Shown: positions 46,719 to 55,457, numbered from the stretch's first letter. The stretch: 64,000 nt of DNA from Planctomycetota bacterium (GCA_003669585.1 QWOQ01000015.1:186001-250000); one strand, 5' to 3'. Notes: generated from the sequence alone by a model not told the origin. Program-made: numbers and translations.

Positions 46719-46975
46719 TGAGAACCACGCTAGAAGCCGCCGTCATTCGAGGTGCCGCGGCGCTGACGCGTATTCGCGATGGGCATTTTTATCGCGAGAC
46801 GTACAGATCGTACGACGAGTACCTAGAATCCATTCCTATGAGTCGCCGAAAGGCAGACCAAATTGTGACAGCTTACAAAATCCGACAACGCCTGTACGCC
46901 TTCACCCGTAAGGCTACAGCTTGAGTTGAGCTTCACCCGCGCATCGGGCGTTTGAGTTTTACTAGTATTACAATC
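46703..46975 (+). repeat. Repeat-bearing flank, copy 1 (paired with 55413-55457)
   Basis: This segment contains TAAGGAAGTCGCTT (46703-46716) and TAGTATTACAATC (46963-46975). The same two words occur in the same order and orientation at 55413-55426 and 55445-55457, in both cases on the 3' side of an FGE-like gene. The spacing between words differs (246 versus 18 bases). Confidence 0.45.
46718..46924 (+). CDS. Small mobile-element protein, DNA-binding-like
   Basis: 68-residue protein with GAAALTRIRDGHFYRETYRSYDEYLESIPMSRRKADQIVTAYKI. The pattern L-x-x-I-R-D-x-x-x-Y-R-E-T-x-x-x-[FY]-x-x-Y followed by M-S-R-x-x-A is a recurring segment in phage and plasmid proteins, normally followed by a C-terminal helical part missing here, so this may be a truncated version. 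It begins at the ATG of a TGATG coupling signal. It lies just downstream (3') of the first FGE gene, on the opposite strand. Confidence 0.45.
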   Translation: MRTTLEAAVIRGAAALTRIRDGHFYRETYRSYDEYLESIPMSRRKADQIVTAYKIRQRLYAFTRKATA

Positions 46976-46996
46976 GCCAACGGGTTGCTGTTCCTG

Positions 46997-48118
46997 CTAC
47001 GGTGCCGACTGACTGCCGGCCACGCGGAAACCTATGTCCCAGCTGTAGTTATTAGACGACGCGGTCCCAGTCCCGCGTATGGCCGACCGACAGCCGGGTG
47101 GGTTTAACCCCCAGCAGCCGCCGCGAGACACGCGGGACGACATCCGCGGGGCGGGGCCCTTTGGATCGACACCGCCTGAAAGTTTTGTGTCGTACAAATC
47201 CGAGCACCACTCCCACACGCTGCCGTGCATGTCGTGCAGGCCACACGGATTCGGTTTCTTCTTGCCGACCTCGTGTGGGTATTGCTCACCAGCATCGTAA
47301 GTATTGCCGTTGAACCACGCGTACTCACCCAACTTTGATTCATCATCGCCAAATGAAAACGCCGTCGTTGTTCCTGCCCGACACGCGTACTCCCACTCGG
47401 CTTCTGTCGGAAGACGATACTTTTCGTTTGCTTGCAGTGTTCCGGCCGCGCGTTCTAAGTTCGTTAGCGTCTTGCAAAAGTCTGCGGCGGCGTCATCGTC
47501 GACATGCGTGGCCGCTACGTTCTCGCCTTTAATAGTGGTTTTTTGTCCGTCCCAAGGTTCCGTGCCCATCACGCTTTTCCACTGACCTTGAGTTACTTCT
47601 GTCTTGCCAAGCATGAATGGCTTCGTCAGCGTTACGGAAACTTGTGCTTCGTTGTATTCACGATCCTTCTCACCTTTAGGGCTGCCCATCGTGAACTTCC
47701 CTGCCGGTATTCCAATCAACTCCATCCCAATCGAATTGGTGATCGTTTGAACCAGTTTAGAAACTTTTTCAACCGGTTTGGGTTTCTCCATCACCGGTCG
47801 TTTCTCTACGGTAATCTGGGGGTGGGGTTTCGCCTGCGTCCTTTGCTGACAGCGGGCCACACGGAAACCCTGATCGTTGTCGAGGTCGGTTCCCCCGATG
47901 ATGTTGCCGTGGCGGTGTGCCGATCGACATTCGTCTGAATAGTTCTCCCAGCCGCCGCCGCAATACACGCGATCGCTGCCCCTGTCGGGCCCAAGTGGAT
48001 CTGTGCCACCTGGAAGTTTTCTATCGTCCCAATCAGAGCACCATTCCCACACGTTGCCGTGCATGTCGTGCAAGCCCCAGAGGTTGGGCTTCTTCAAGGG
48101 CGGCGGTGAAGTTCTCAT
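46997..48118 (-). pseudogene. Formylglycine-generating-enzyme-like protein, 5'-truncated tandem fusion
   Basis: 373-residue reading frame with one and a half FGE-sulfatase (SUMF1/EgtB/PvdO) domains. Residues 1-95 are only the C-terminal part of one domain (KKPNLWGLHDMHGNVWEWCSDW to GFRVARC); a linker follows, then a whole domain (TNSIGMELIGIPAGKFTMGSP to DIGFRVAGSQSAP). The paired active-site cysteines of true formylglycine-generating enzymes are not seen (only single Cys as in GGCWGLNPPGCRSA), so a binding or scaffold role in a C-type-lectin-like fold is more likely. At the 5' end the sequence changes abruptly near 48100 into an oppositely oriented DUF3500 fragment: the gene lost its beginning there. 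Whether the remainder is expressed is uncertain. Confidence 0.75.
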
Positions 48119-48288
48119 GGGCCGGCAGCCTCAAGCCGGGCATCGGACACTATTACCGCGTCGAGGGGCCGACCTTTGTCGTCGAACTGTGCAACGTGCA
48201 GCCCGATGCCGAAGGGAATCCGGCCAACCACATCCACTGCATGTGGCGGGACTGCACCGGCGATTTTGATTTGCCGGGGCGGGATTGA
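48100..48288 (+). pseudogene. DUF3500 C-terminal fragment
   Basis: The plus-strand frame ending in TGA at 48288 reads AAVKFSWAGSLKPGIGHYYRVEGPTFVVELCNVQP, then NHIHCMWRDCTGDF. This is the C-terminal signature of DUF3500 proteins (W-x-G-x-x-x-P-x-x-x-HYYR-x-x-GPTF and HIH-x-x-WR-D). The rest of the gene is missing: at its 5' side the sequence switches into the FGE gene. It marks one edge of the GC-rich inserted block. Confidence 0.7.
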
Positions 48289-48428
48289 GGTTCGCCCGCT
48301 GGATCCCGTCGCTTGCGCTCAGGGCTTGTATCGAGGCGTTGCGCGACGGCTGATGGCTGCGATGCTGCCCTCATAAAAGCCCCGGGCGGAAGCCCGGGGA
48401 CCGCGTTCATCGGAAATGGCTCGCTCGA

Positions 48429-50090
48429 TCACAGCGCCATCCGCAAACCGATGTCGTCGTTACCCTCGACCTTGTCGGCCCCAGGGGCGACCGGGCCACC
48501 GTCGTCCTCGCCGTCGGGGCCGATCGAGTAGACGAGCAACGCGTCGTCGGTCTGTTTCATGACCAGCGGCTGGTCGGTCGTGAAGGGATCGCGGGATGCA
48601 GGCGGCACGAGCTTCGTGGAGAGTTCCTCGAAAGTCGTGGGCGTCGTCCCAGTTTCCAGTCGCTGCTTCATGGCGGCGACGAGGGCGGAGGCGGCCCGCT
48701 GCCGGGCGACGTCCTGGGCCTGTGCGCGGAAGACGCCCCCCAGCGCCGGCATGATCAGCGACGACATCATGCCCGGGCTGCGGTCCCGAAGCTCCGTTTC
48801 CATGGCGTCGGTCTTCTTCTTCACCTCTGGGTACGGCTCCGATCCGGCAGCCAGTCGCTGGTACCTCCGCATGATCGACCGGTAGCCCGTCAGGTCGGCC
48901 TCGAGGAAAAAGACGCGGTAGAGGAGGGTCAGAGGCAGGATGCGGGAGAGAAACGGCCGCTGTGGCTGATTCGCGAACATCTCGAGGGCATTCATCACGC
49001 CGAACCGACTATCCGCCATGCCTGCAAACGTCGAGAGCCCGAAGGCCTCCTCGCCGTAGTAATGGCTCGCCATAGCCGGCGGGGTCGTGACGATATCGCG
49101 GATGTCGGACGAGTCGAGCGCGGCGAGATCGCTCTTGCGGAGCGTCGGCAGCACCTGCGCGAGTGTCTCGAGAGCCATCGTGTCGATCGCCAGACCGACC
49201 AGATTCGAGATCAGGAGCGGTTCGTTGGAGGCATGACGGCCGATCCGTTGGATGCGGGCCACGTCGTGAAGGGCGTCGGCGGCGTTGCCGTCGGCCGCCT
49301 CACGACGGGCGTCCAGCACGAGCAGGCGGGCCGCCGTGCGCAGCGATTGCATCTCCGGCAGCAGCATGTCGATGGATGGTCGCGTCCAGTCCCGCTGGAA
49401 CCGGCAGGTGTCGCGATCGGCGGCGCGGCGGATCAGGTCGAGCGTGGCGGCATGTCTGGCGAGTGTTTCCGTCACGGCCGGATTGGCCACGTCGTTCGTT
49501 GTAGCCTTCGCGAGCGGCGACTCATCCGATTTGAGCGCGGGATCGGCGTCGAGTGCCGCGAAGGCTTGCTTGTAGAGCGGGGCGGCATTCTGCATATCGG
49601 ACACGGCCGGCGGCAGGTTGGCCTGCATGAGCTGCGCCGCTTCCAGCCGCAGGTAGGAGCCCTGTGCCGCCACGGCGTTGTCGATGAAGAGGAGCGTGCC
49701 AAACGACACGGCCTTGGCCATCACGAAAGCCGCCGCCAGGCCGACGACGGGCCAGCGGGCGGCCAGCGGTACCGGGTCTGCCTCAGCACGCAGCGGCTTC
49801 ACGTTTGCCCGGGTAAGCCCCGCCCAAACGATCCAGATGCCGCCGATGAGGGCCGACAGAAACGTGGCGAGCGTGGGACCGAACCAGTTGGTCGGCATGG
49901 GCTTCCAGAAGGCGAGAAATGCCGTGAACGCTACGAACGGCGCGAGCGCAGCGACGGGCGCGCTCCAGGCCACGGCCTCGAGCAGCCGCCGCAGCCAGGG
50001 ACGGTGCGTCCGCGCCGCGGCGGCCGTGCAGGCGGCCGACCAGAGCAGGCATGATGCGACGACGAACACAAAGAAGAGAAAGTGGCCCAT
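48429..50090 (-). CDS. Hypothetical membrane protein of ECF-sigma operon
   Basis: 553-residue protein. The N-terminal third has about four hydrophobic segments (FLFFVFVVASCLLWSAA, APVAALAPFVAFTAFLAF, LATFLSALIGGIWIVWAG, VVGLAAAFVMAKAVSFGTLLF). A large alanine-rich helical region follows, and the C-terminus reads RDPFTTDQPLVMKQTDDALLVYSIGPDGEDDGG, like the end of type II secretion pseudopilin-type planctomycete proteins. I know no named family. It is the last gene of a three-gene operon; its ATG touches the preceding stop (1-base overlap). GC-rich, unlike the DNA left of 48100. Confidence 0.75.
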   Translation of the reverse strand: MGHFLFFVFVVASCLLWSAACTAAAARTHRPWLRRLLEAVAWSAPVAALAPFVAFTAFLAFWKPMPTNWFGPTLATFLSALIGGIWIVWAGLTRANVKPLRAEADPVPLAARWPVVGLAAAFVMAKAVSFGTLLFIDNAVAAQGSYLRLEAAQLMQANLPPAVSDMQNAAPLYKQAFAALDADPALKSDESPLAKATTNDVANPAVTETLARHAATLDLIRRAADRDTCRFQRDWTRPSIDMLLPEMQSLRTAARLLVLDARREAADGNAADALHDVARIQRIGRHASNEPLLISNLVGLAIDTMALETLAQVLPTLRKSDLAALDSSDIRDIVTTPPAMASHYYGEEAFGLSTFAGMADSRFGVMNALEMFANQPQRPFLSRILPLTLLYRVFFLEADLTGYRSIMRRYQRLAAGSEPYPEVKKKTDAMETELRDRSPGMMSSLIMPALGGVFRAQAQDVARQRAASALVAAMKQRLETGTTPTTFEELSTKLVPPASRDPFTTDQPLVMKQTDDALLVYSIGPDGEDDGGPVAPGADKVEGNDDIGLRMAL

Positions 50091-50551
50091 CAGAGGTCCC
50101 CCTGCAGGAAAGAGCGAGTATTGAGCACACGGAGCGTATCGTTGTGACGCGGGATCTCGGTGTCGTACGGCAGGCCGCTGGCCAACTGCACGGTGGCCGG
50201 CGGCATAGCGTCGAGCGTGATACCGGCCGCCTCGGCCCGCTGGGCGAACGAGAGCAGCGGCCGCTCGTTCGTGCCGCCGATACGGCGCGAAGCGGCTTCA
50301 CTCGACAGCATCACGATGATCAGCAACGACAAGGCCGTGCCCATCAAAACGGTGCCTGGCACCAAATCTGCGTATTCTGGGGGATGTGGCTGCGCAGCTT
50401 GCCCATATTTGGTGCCAGGCACCGTTTTCGGGAGCACGGCGTCGATGGCGGTGAGCACCCGTGATCGCAGTGCGGGAGGCGGCGGTTGGAGCGTGCGGTC
50501 GGTGAGCATCCGCTCGACGGCTGATAGCTTAGGGTCGAATGGAGAGGTCAT
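50090..50551 (-). CDS. Anti-sigma-like single-pass membrane protein with inserted repeat
   Basis: 153-residue protein: cytoplasmic N-terminus SPFDPKLSAVERMLTDRTLQPPPPALRSRVLTAID, one membrane helix (VLMGTALSLLIIVMLSS), then a short outer domain. Position directly behind an ECF sigma gene, with an ATGA overlap (50548-50551), suggests an anti-sigma or partner role, but no ZAS motif is visible. Between the cytoplasmic part and the helix, about 28 residues (KTVPGTKYGQAAQPHPPEYA and on to VPGTVL) are encoded by a palindromic repeat element inserted in frame. Confidence 0.65.
   Translation of the reverse strand: MTSPFDPKLSAVERMLTDRTLQPPPPALRSRVLTAIDAVLPKTVPGTKYGQAAQPHPPEYADLVPGTVLMGTALSLLIIVMLSSEAASRRIGGTNERPLLSFAQRAEAAGITLDAMPPATVQLASGLPYDTEIPRHNDTLRVLNTRSFLQGDL
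50346..50428. repeat. REP/MITE-like palindromic element inside a coding sequence
   Basis: Two perfect 22-base inverted arms (50346-50367 and 50407-50428), each built around GGTGCCTGGCACC, flank a 39-base spacer. Each arm is itself nearly palindromic, so the RNA could fold in two ways. The GGTGCCWGGCACC core is a widespread repeat type. It keeps the host frame open in the anti-sigma-like gene. Confidence 0.88.
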
Positions 50552-51114
50552 CGAATGGCCTCCGGGTGGGTGATCGTGGCACGGATTGTTTCAATCGCAT
50601 AGCGGTAGCGGCTGGCGGCGGTGTTGATGCTCGTGCCGATGACGGCCGCGATCTCCGCGAAGGTGAGGCCGCCGTCGACTTTGAGCGCGAGCACCTCCCG
50701 CTGGGCCGGCGGCAATCCTGCCACGGCTGCGGTCAACGCATCGTCGGGCAGTTCCGCCGGCTGCGTAGCGAACCGCCCCGCCTCGACACGCTGCCTGGCG
50801 ACCGTATCAATCGCCCGCCGGTCCACGTCCCGTCGTCGCCGTCGCCGGCTGATTGCATGCCGAAGCATCGTGAAGATGTAGGCGTCGAGGTCGGTGATCC
50901 GGGCGAGCCGGTCGCGGGAGCGGGCCAGTTCCACGAACACGTCGTGTACGGTGTCTTCGGCGTCTGGCAGGGAATCGGTCATGGTGCGGGCGGTGTTGAA
51001 GAGGCGGACGGCGAGCCGGTCGTAGAGGGCCGCGAAGGCCTCCGGATCACCGGCAGCCAGCTGTTCCGCGAGCGTTTTGGCCACCCGTTTCTCTCCGCCG
51101 GACTGTGCCGCCAC
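50548..51114 (-). CDS. RNA polymerase ECF sigma factor
   Basis: 188-residue sigma-70 family protein with region 2 (FAALYDRLAVRLFNTARTMTDSLPDAEDTVHDVFVELARSRDRLARITDLDAYIFTMLRHAISRRRR) and region 4 (LPPAQREVLALKVDGGLTFAEIAAVIGTSINTAASRYRYAIETIRATI) but no regions 1 or 3, so ECF class. It directs RNA polymerase to a small regulon, probably including its own operon. It overlaps the next gene by ATGA. The operon sits in the GC-rich block next to an IS91-type transposase, suggesting it arrived by transfer. Confidence 0.88.
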   Translation of the reverse strand: MAAQSGGEKRVAKTLAEQLAAGDPEAFAALYDRLAVRLFNTARTMTDSLPDAEDTVHDVFVELARSRDRLARITDLDAYIFTMLRHAISRRRRRRDVDRRAIDTVARQRVEAGRFATQPAELPDDALTAAVAGLPPAQREVLALKVDGGLTFAEIAAVIGTSINTAASRYRYAIETIRATITHPEAIR

Positions 51115-51442
51115 TCCTCAAGGAGCCGCGAGGCCGGCTTTTTTGTCTGCCTTCATTGCTGGGGCGGGAAGATATCGCCTCCGCGACCAGAAGCGCCTAT
51201 TCTTGGAGTGCAGCGAATCTCCATAAGGATAGCCCGGTCAATGGCACTTCCACAAGCGTTGCCCTACTGCTGAGCGACTCGTGAGCCGGTTGCTCCCACC
51301 TCCCGGGCTTGCCCCGGCCCAGAAAACGGTTCCCGGATCGCCCGCGTTCCCCCCTGAAGTGGCGTTTTTCTTGCCGTCGGCGCAGAGTCTCTCCGAGTCG
51401 GGCCACCTAGCGGCTTCGTGGTGACCCCGCGTCGGGCAGGAC
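51115..51442. other. Intergenic region between ECF operon and IS91 transposase
   Basis: About 330 bases. It contains the 5' side of the sigma gene and the 3' side of the transposase, so it may include one terminus (ori or ter) of the IS91-type element. I could not define the terminus by eye. Confidence 0.4.
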
Positions 51443-53044
51443 TCAGAGGCTGTGAATGTCGATCGCGGGCAGCTCTTCGGGCGACGATTGAAAGACATCG
51501 CCATCGTCATGCACCTGGACAAGTTCGTGCCAGTCGGTGGGTGGCCCGCGAGCGGGAGAGACCGGCGGCGGTTCGAGCGGTTCGCCGAGATGTGTCAGGA
51601 TCTTCCGAATCGTCCCCGGCTCTGTGATGAACGCGATCAGCCGGATGTCGCCGCCGCACGCTGGGCACTCGAGCGGAAACTCCTCCCCCACCCTCGCCAT
51701 GAGCTTGGCCCACGCAATCCGCGACGTGTCGTGGGAGCGAGGCTTTTGATGCGCGTCACCACAGCCTTCCGTGTCGCGACCTTCGTTCCCATGCCCGCCG
51801 TTCGCGGCCTCCCGTGGCTTGCCAATGTTCCCGATGGCCAGCGCCGTGACGGCTTTTCGCAGCTTGTGGTTCGGCGCGAATACTCCGTGGTAGCGATGCC
51901 GGTGCTTCCGCGGCGGCGGGACGAGATCGGCGAGCCTGTCCAAAAACTCAAACGGCGTGAGCTCGACGACGCCATTGGCCCCCGGCCGCGTGGACTTGCG
52001 GCCGCGGCCGGGCCCGACCCAGGTGGCGGCTTTGTGCCGCGGCAGCACGTAGCGGACGCCGGCAATCCGGCCGGCTGGGCCGCGGATCACGGACAGTCGC
52101 TCCAATGCAAAGGGCGGCCGGGCGCAGTATCGGAGAAGATGCTCAAGACTCTGGAAATAGCTGGGCACATCGCGGTCGAGGAGCGTGATCCGGACACTCG
52201 CGTCGACTGAAAACCCGCTGTTCTCCCAGGCGAGCATGTCGGCGGCGGCCGCGGCGTCGAGCAGGCCCGCAAGCCTGAACCATCGGATCATGCGGCGGCG
52301 TACCCGCTCGGTGAGCGTGGCCAGATCAGCCTGCGTGATCGATCGTGCGGGCAGGAACACCGGCGGGGTGTCACACGCTGCTTCGGCAGCAGCCGGCACG
52401 AAGACGCCGTCGGTTACGCATGCGTGGAGGTGCACGTGGTGGTTGAGCGCGGAGCCGAAGCGGTGCAGGAAGGAGACGGCGCCGAGCCTCGGGCGGGAAG
52501 CACTCGGCGTGTCGGCAGCAGCGGTGACACCGGAGGCCGTGATCAGAGTCCGCTCGATCTCAGCAAGAAAGATCTTCGTGAGGGCGTTGACAGCTGCGGG
52601 CCGGTCGGCAAGCATGCCGCGCAGGCGCTTGGGTACGGAGATCACCCACTGCCGCACGGGCACCGGCGGGATGACATGATCGGCAAGATGCGCGGCGGTC
52701 TGCGTCATGTGGCGACCGTTGCAGGACGGGCAGACGCCGCGGCCCTTGCAGGAGAATGCCACGACGAACGCCTGGCCGCAGCCCGTGCAGCGAGCACGGG
52801 CGAATCCGAAGCAGAGGAGGCCGCACTCGAGATAGCCGCGGAGTTCCTCCTCGACGGAGCCCGGCACGGGCCGCTCGGCGGCTTCTCGCCAGGCGAGCCA
52901 GTTCTCGAGGTTCTCGGAGACCACTCTGTGGAGCGGCGTCTTCTCTGGGCGGCGCCGCTCGTAACGCCGTGACGGCGCGGGGCCGCCGTGCGGGCGGAGG
53001 CGGCTTCGCGCAGAAAACCCTGTGAACGCGACTGCGGCGACCAT
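51443..53044 (-). mobile_element. IS91-family transposase gene (rolling-circle)
   Basis: 533-residue transposase. An N-terminal zinc-ribbon domain (CGLLCFGFARARCTGCGQAFVVAFSCKGRGVCPSCNGRHMTQ) is followed by the Y2-type rolling-circle domain with the HUH-like motif in NHHVHLHACVTDGVF, and by PFEFLDRLADLVPPPRKHRHRYHGVFAPNHKLR, typical of IS91 transposases. A second zinc motif near the C-terminus (CPACGGDIRLIAFI) is also normal for the family. The frame is complete, so it may be active. IS91-like elements move by one-ended rolling-circle transposition and can carry flanking DNA, which would explain the neighbouring GC-rich fragments. GC content equals that of the ECF operon. Confidence 0.9.
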
Positions 53045-53427
53045 GGGCAGACCGGAGGGTGGACGGGGTATGTGTTCGCCTGTACACTAGTGCACCACCG
53101 CCCCCGATGCGAATGCGACCCAGCCGCTTGCCTCGGCCTCGACTGGCGGCAGCACGTTGTCCGCGATCCCGCCCTCACGCGTCCCAGGCCTGGGGTGGCC
53201 ACGGCGGCAGGGTGTACGCAACAGCCATGGCCGCGATGACGCTTGATCGCTGAACCAGAGCAGCCCGACGTAATCAAAGTCGAAATTCCGAACGACATAC
53301 GGACACCGCCAGCACCGGGATCGGCACGGTGGTGCCGGCCGTGAGCTTGCCGCAGGAAGACGTAATGGTCTGCGTGTCGAACCGGCATCCCAGACCACCC
53401 CTCTGCGCCGGACTCTGGCACGCCGAT
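53045..53427. other. Region between IS91 transposase and RND fragment
   Basis: No convincing gene. Long frames on the minus strand here are extensions of the transposase's GC-rich shadow frames. A boundary from GC-rich to more balanced DNA lies around 53250-53430. Confidence 0.4.
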
Positions 53428-53595
53428 CTTATTCTGGGCGTCTTTCCGCTGGTTGTGGCCAAGGGGGCCGGAGCAGAGCTGCGTTGGTCGCTGGGGGTTA
53501 CGGTATTTTCTGGAATGATCGGCGTAACGCTCTTTGGCATCTTTTTCACGCCAGTATTTTATTACGTACTCGAACGCATCAGCGCTCGACGGTGA
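53428..53595 (+). pseudogene. RND efflux pump C-terminal fragment
   Basis: The plus-strand frame reads LILGVFPLVVAKGAGAELRWSLGVTVFSGMIGVTLFGIFFTPVFYYVLERISARR then stop. This is the last two transmembrane segments of a hydrophobe/amphiphile efflux (HAE1, AcrB-like) RND pump, where G-x-x-P-L-x-x-x-x-G-A-G-A-x-x-R and G-I-F-x-x-P-V-F-Y are conserved. The other thousand or so residues are absent. It is a gene remnant cut by the rearrangement that placed the IS91 element. Confidence 0.75.
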
Positions 53596-53714
53596 CTCGC
53601 CAACGCTCACCATGAAGTCGACGGATCTTTGCAAGGCTGAACCGACGCAACCGCCTGTTGGGCTCATACTAGCCTTGAGGGCAGCATGAGAAGATTGGCT
53701 CCTGCGTGCCACCG

Positions 53715-53933
53715 CTAACACAAGAGTCCCAGAGCACCACGCACATGGCACACAAGCGGTCGAACGTGCTGCTGGTACAAAATAACCTTCTCGTAAAGCC
53801 CCGCTTGCACCTGCACCAGATAGAGCATTTTCTGCATGTCGTCGGCCGTCACTCCGCCTAAGTCATCGACGGCGTTCACCCAGTCCAGAAATGGCTTCTT
53901 CGGAATGATCACGACAGCACTGCGATTGAGCAT
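53715..53933 (-). CDS. Hypothetical short protein, possibly truncated
   Basis: 72-residue frame from the ATG at 53933: MLNRSAVVIIPKKPFLDWVN, then AVDDLGGVTADDMQKMLYLVQVQAGLYEKVILYQQHV. The beginning (N-R-S-A-V-V-x-x-P-K-x-P-F-L-D-W-V-N) matches small bacterial proteins of unknown function that usually continue for about 150 residues, so the C-terminus may be replaced here. An upstream ATG at 54017 would add 28 residues. The neighbouring RND fragment also points to a rearranged area. Confidence 0.45.
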   Translation of the reverse strand: MLNRSAVVIIPKKPFLDWVNAVDDLGGVTADDMQKMLYLVQVQAGLYEKVILYQQHVRPLVCHVRGALGLLC

Positions 53934-54117
53934 CGGCACGTTCCGGTCCACGGGGTAAGCGAGCGGGACTATTCGGGCCCTACCCAACAGGTTGCCACTG
54001 CCCACCACGTTTCGCAACCCTCTTTCTTAGCTTTCTGAGTTTCCCTCGAGTTTCTTAGTTTCTCTTTCACGCCCTCTCTATCCCTCCCCCTACACCAGAT
54101 CACGGAGCCCCAACTTT

Positions 54118-55158
54118 ATGTCTACCGCAACTACTTCCCAGCCCATAACCCAGCCCGCAGCCAGCTTGCAGACAACGAGCCGGCCTACAACTCAGCCCAC
54201 CAGCGTCCCCACCACCGTCCCCATCACCCACACATCCCCAAACGCCGCCAACAGGCTCCGCACCACGATGGCCGCAGTTAAGCTCTCGTTCACGTGGCTC
54301 GGTGTCAGGAAAACGCTCACAACCCACCAGCGAGCCCAAGCAGCAGAGACGTTTCATGCCGACCGAGAGTTACTCACCGCCAGCAAACTTATTCTGGACA
54401 CCAAGAACGCCGCCTACAGAAATATCTCCCGCGTGCGATCCGAGGCATCTGGATACTGGCGAACCGAAACCCTGCCCTTTCCGGAGTCAGGCATACGACT
54501 GCTCAGCCAGGCCAAGCTCGCCGTGTTTCACTCCCGCATGACGCACTACCGGGAAGAATTACAAAGTGCCGCTAGCCAACTCACCGGCGAATATGAGCAC
54601 ATGAAGTCAGAAGCCCAGCGACGACTCGGAAGCTTGTTTAACCAGCACGACTATCCGTTCACGCTGGAGAATCTCTTTGATATGGAAGTCTCGTACCCGA
54701 CTATAGAGCCGCCTGCGTATCTCGTGAGCTTGCACCCGGATGTCTATCAAGCAGAACAGGCCAGAGTCCGCGAGCGTTTTGAGAGTGCCGTGGAGCTAAC
54801 AGAGCAGGCTTTTGCAGGGGAACTCCAGAAGCTCGTCTCGCATCTGGCCGAAAGGCTCACGGGCTTACACGACGGCCAGCCCAAAGTTTTTCGAGATACT
54901 GCCGTGGAAAATCTTCGGGAGTTCTTCAGCAGGTTTCGGCAGTTAAATATCAGGAGCAACCCAGAGCTGGATGAACTGGTGAACCAAGCCCAGCAAGTTG
55001 TGTCTGGCATCGAGCCGCAGCAGCTTCGCGATTCAGTCAGGCTCCGGCAAATGGTCGCCCAGGACTTCGAGCAGATTCAGGCCAGCGTCGGAGAAATGCT
55101 CGTGGATCGGCCCCGCAGGAATATTCTCAGGCGTGGGAATGTAGGAGGTGCCGTATGA
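54118..55158 (+). CDS. DUF3150 mobile-element protein
   Basis: 346-residue protein. The N-terminus is a Thr/Pro/Gln-rich low-complexity tract (SQPITQPAASLQTTSRPTTQ) up to about residue 45. The rest matches DUF3150: WLGVRKTLTTHQRAQAAETFHADRELLTASKLILDTKNAAYRNISRVRSEASGYWRTETLPFPESGIRLL, then a long alpha-helical region. DUF3150 genes occur on plasmids and integrative elements, often near a MoxR-like ATPase and other host-takeover genes; function unknown. It overlaps the next gene by 4 bases (ATGA at 55155-55158), so the two form an operon. Confidence 0.75.
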   Translation: MSTATTSQPITQPAASLQTTSRPTTQPTSVPTTVPITHTSPNAANRLRTTMAAVKLSFTWLGVRKTLTTHQRAQAAETFHADRELLTASKLILDTKNAAYRNISRVRSEASGYWRTETLPFPESGIRLLSQAKLAVFHSRMTHYREELQSAASQLTGEYEHMKSEAQRRLGSLFNQHDYPFTLENLFDMEVSYPTIEPPAYLVSLHPDVYQAEQARVRERFESAVELTEQAFAGELQKLVSHLAERLTGLHDGQPKVFRDTAVENLREFFSRFRQLNIRSNPELDELVNQAQQVVSGIEPQQLRDSVRLRQMVAQDFEQIQASVGEMLVDRPRRNILRRGNVGGAV

Positions 55159-55415
55159 CCAGCATGACCACCGAGATGGAGTTGGTCGTGGATGCTGGCG
55201 GTGATGTCCGGTGCATCTATGGAGAAGAGTTGGACCTGCGTGAGATCGGGAAACTCCAGATCACCCGGGCCAGTCATGTGGAGCCAGATAGGGACGGTTT
55301 CTGGTGGGCTGATATGGGGCCTGTTGATGGGCCTGTATTGGGCCCGTTCAAGAACCGGACGGAGGCGCTTCAGGCGGAAACAGCACAACTTTCTGAAGCA
55401 CTTTTGAAGCACTAA
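55155..55415 (+). CDS. Small conserved mobile-element protein
   Basis: 86-residue protein. After an N-terminal strand (EMELVVDAGGDVRCIYGEELDLREIGKLQITRASHVEPD) comes GFWWADMGPVDGPVLGPFKNRTEALQAETAQLSEALL. The R-A-S-H-V-E-P-D and GPVLGPF segments recur in short plasmid and phage proteins of unknown role. It is translated by coupling with the DUF3150 gene and is probably an accessory protein of the same element. Length and composition support real coding. Confidence 0.7.
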   Translation: MTSMTTEMELVVDAGGDVRCIYGEELDLREIGKLQITRASHVEPDRDGFWWADMGPVDGPVLGPFKNRTEALQAETAQLSEALLKH

Positions 55416-55457
55416 GGAAGTCGCTTAAGGCGTTGGCGATTTAGTAGTATTACAATC
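55413..55457 (+). repeat. Repeat-bearing flank, copy 2 (paired with 46703-46975)
   Basis: TAAGGAAGTCGCTT at 55413-55426 and TAGTATTACAATC at 55445-55457, in the same order as in copy 1. It lies on the 3' side of the second FGE gene. Confidence 0.45.

Noticed and set aside
49062..50054. Long plus-strand ORF (330 codons) in the GC-rich block
   Set aside because: It is antisense to the membrane protein gene and is arginine/glycine-rich nonsense, a GC-driven shadow frame.
52705..53751. 348-codon minus-strand ORF overlapping the transposase start
   Set aside because: Low-complexity, arginine/serine-rich frame without domains; the IS91 transposase explains the region.
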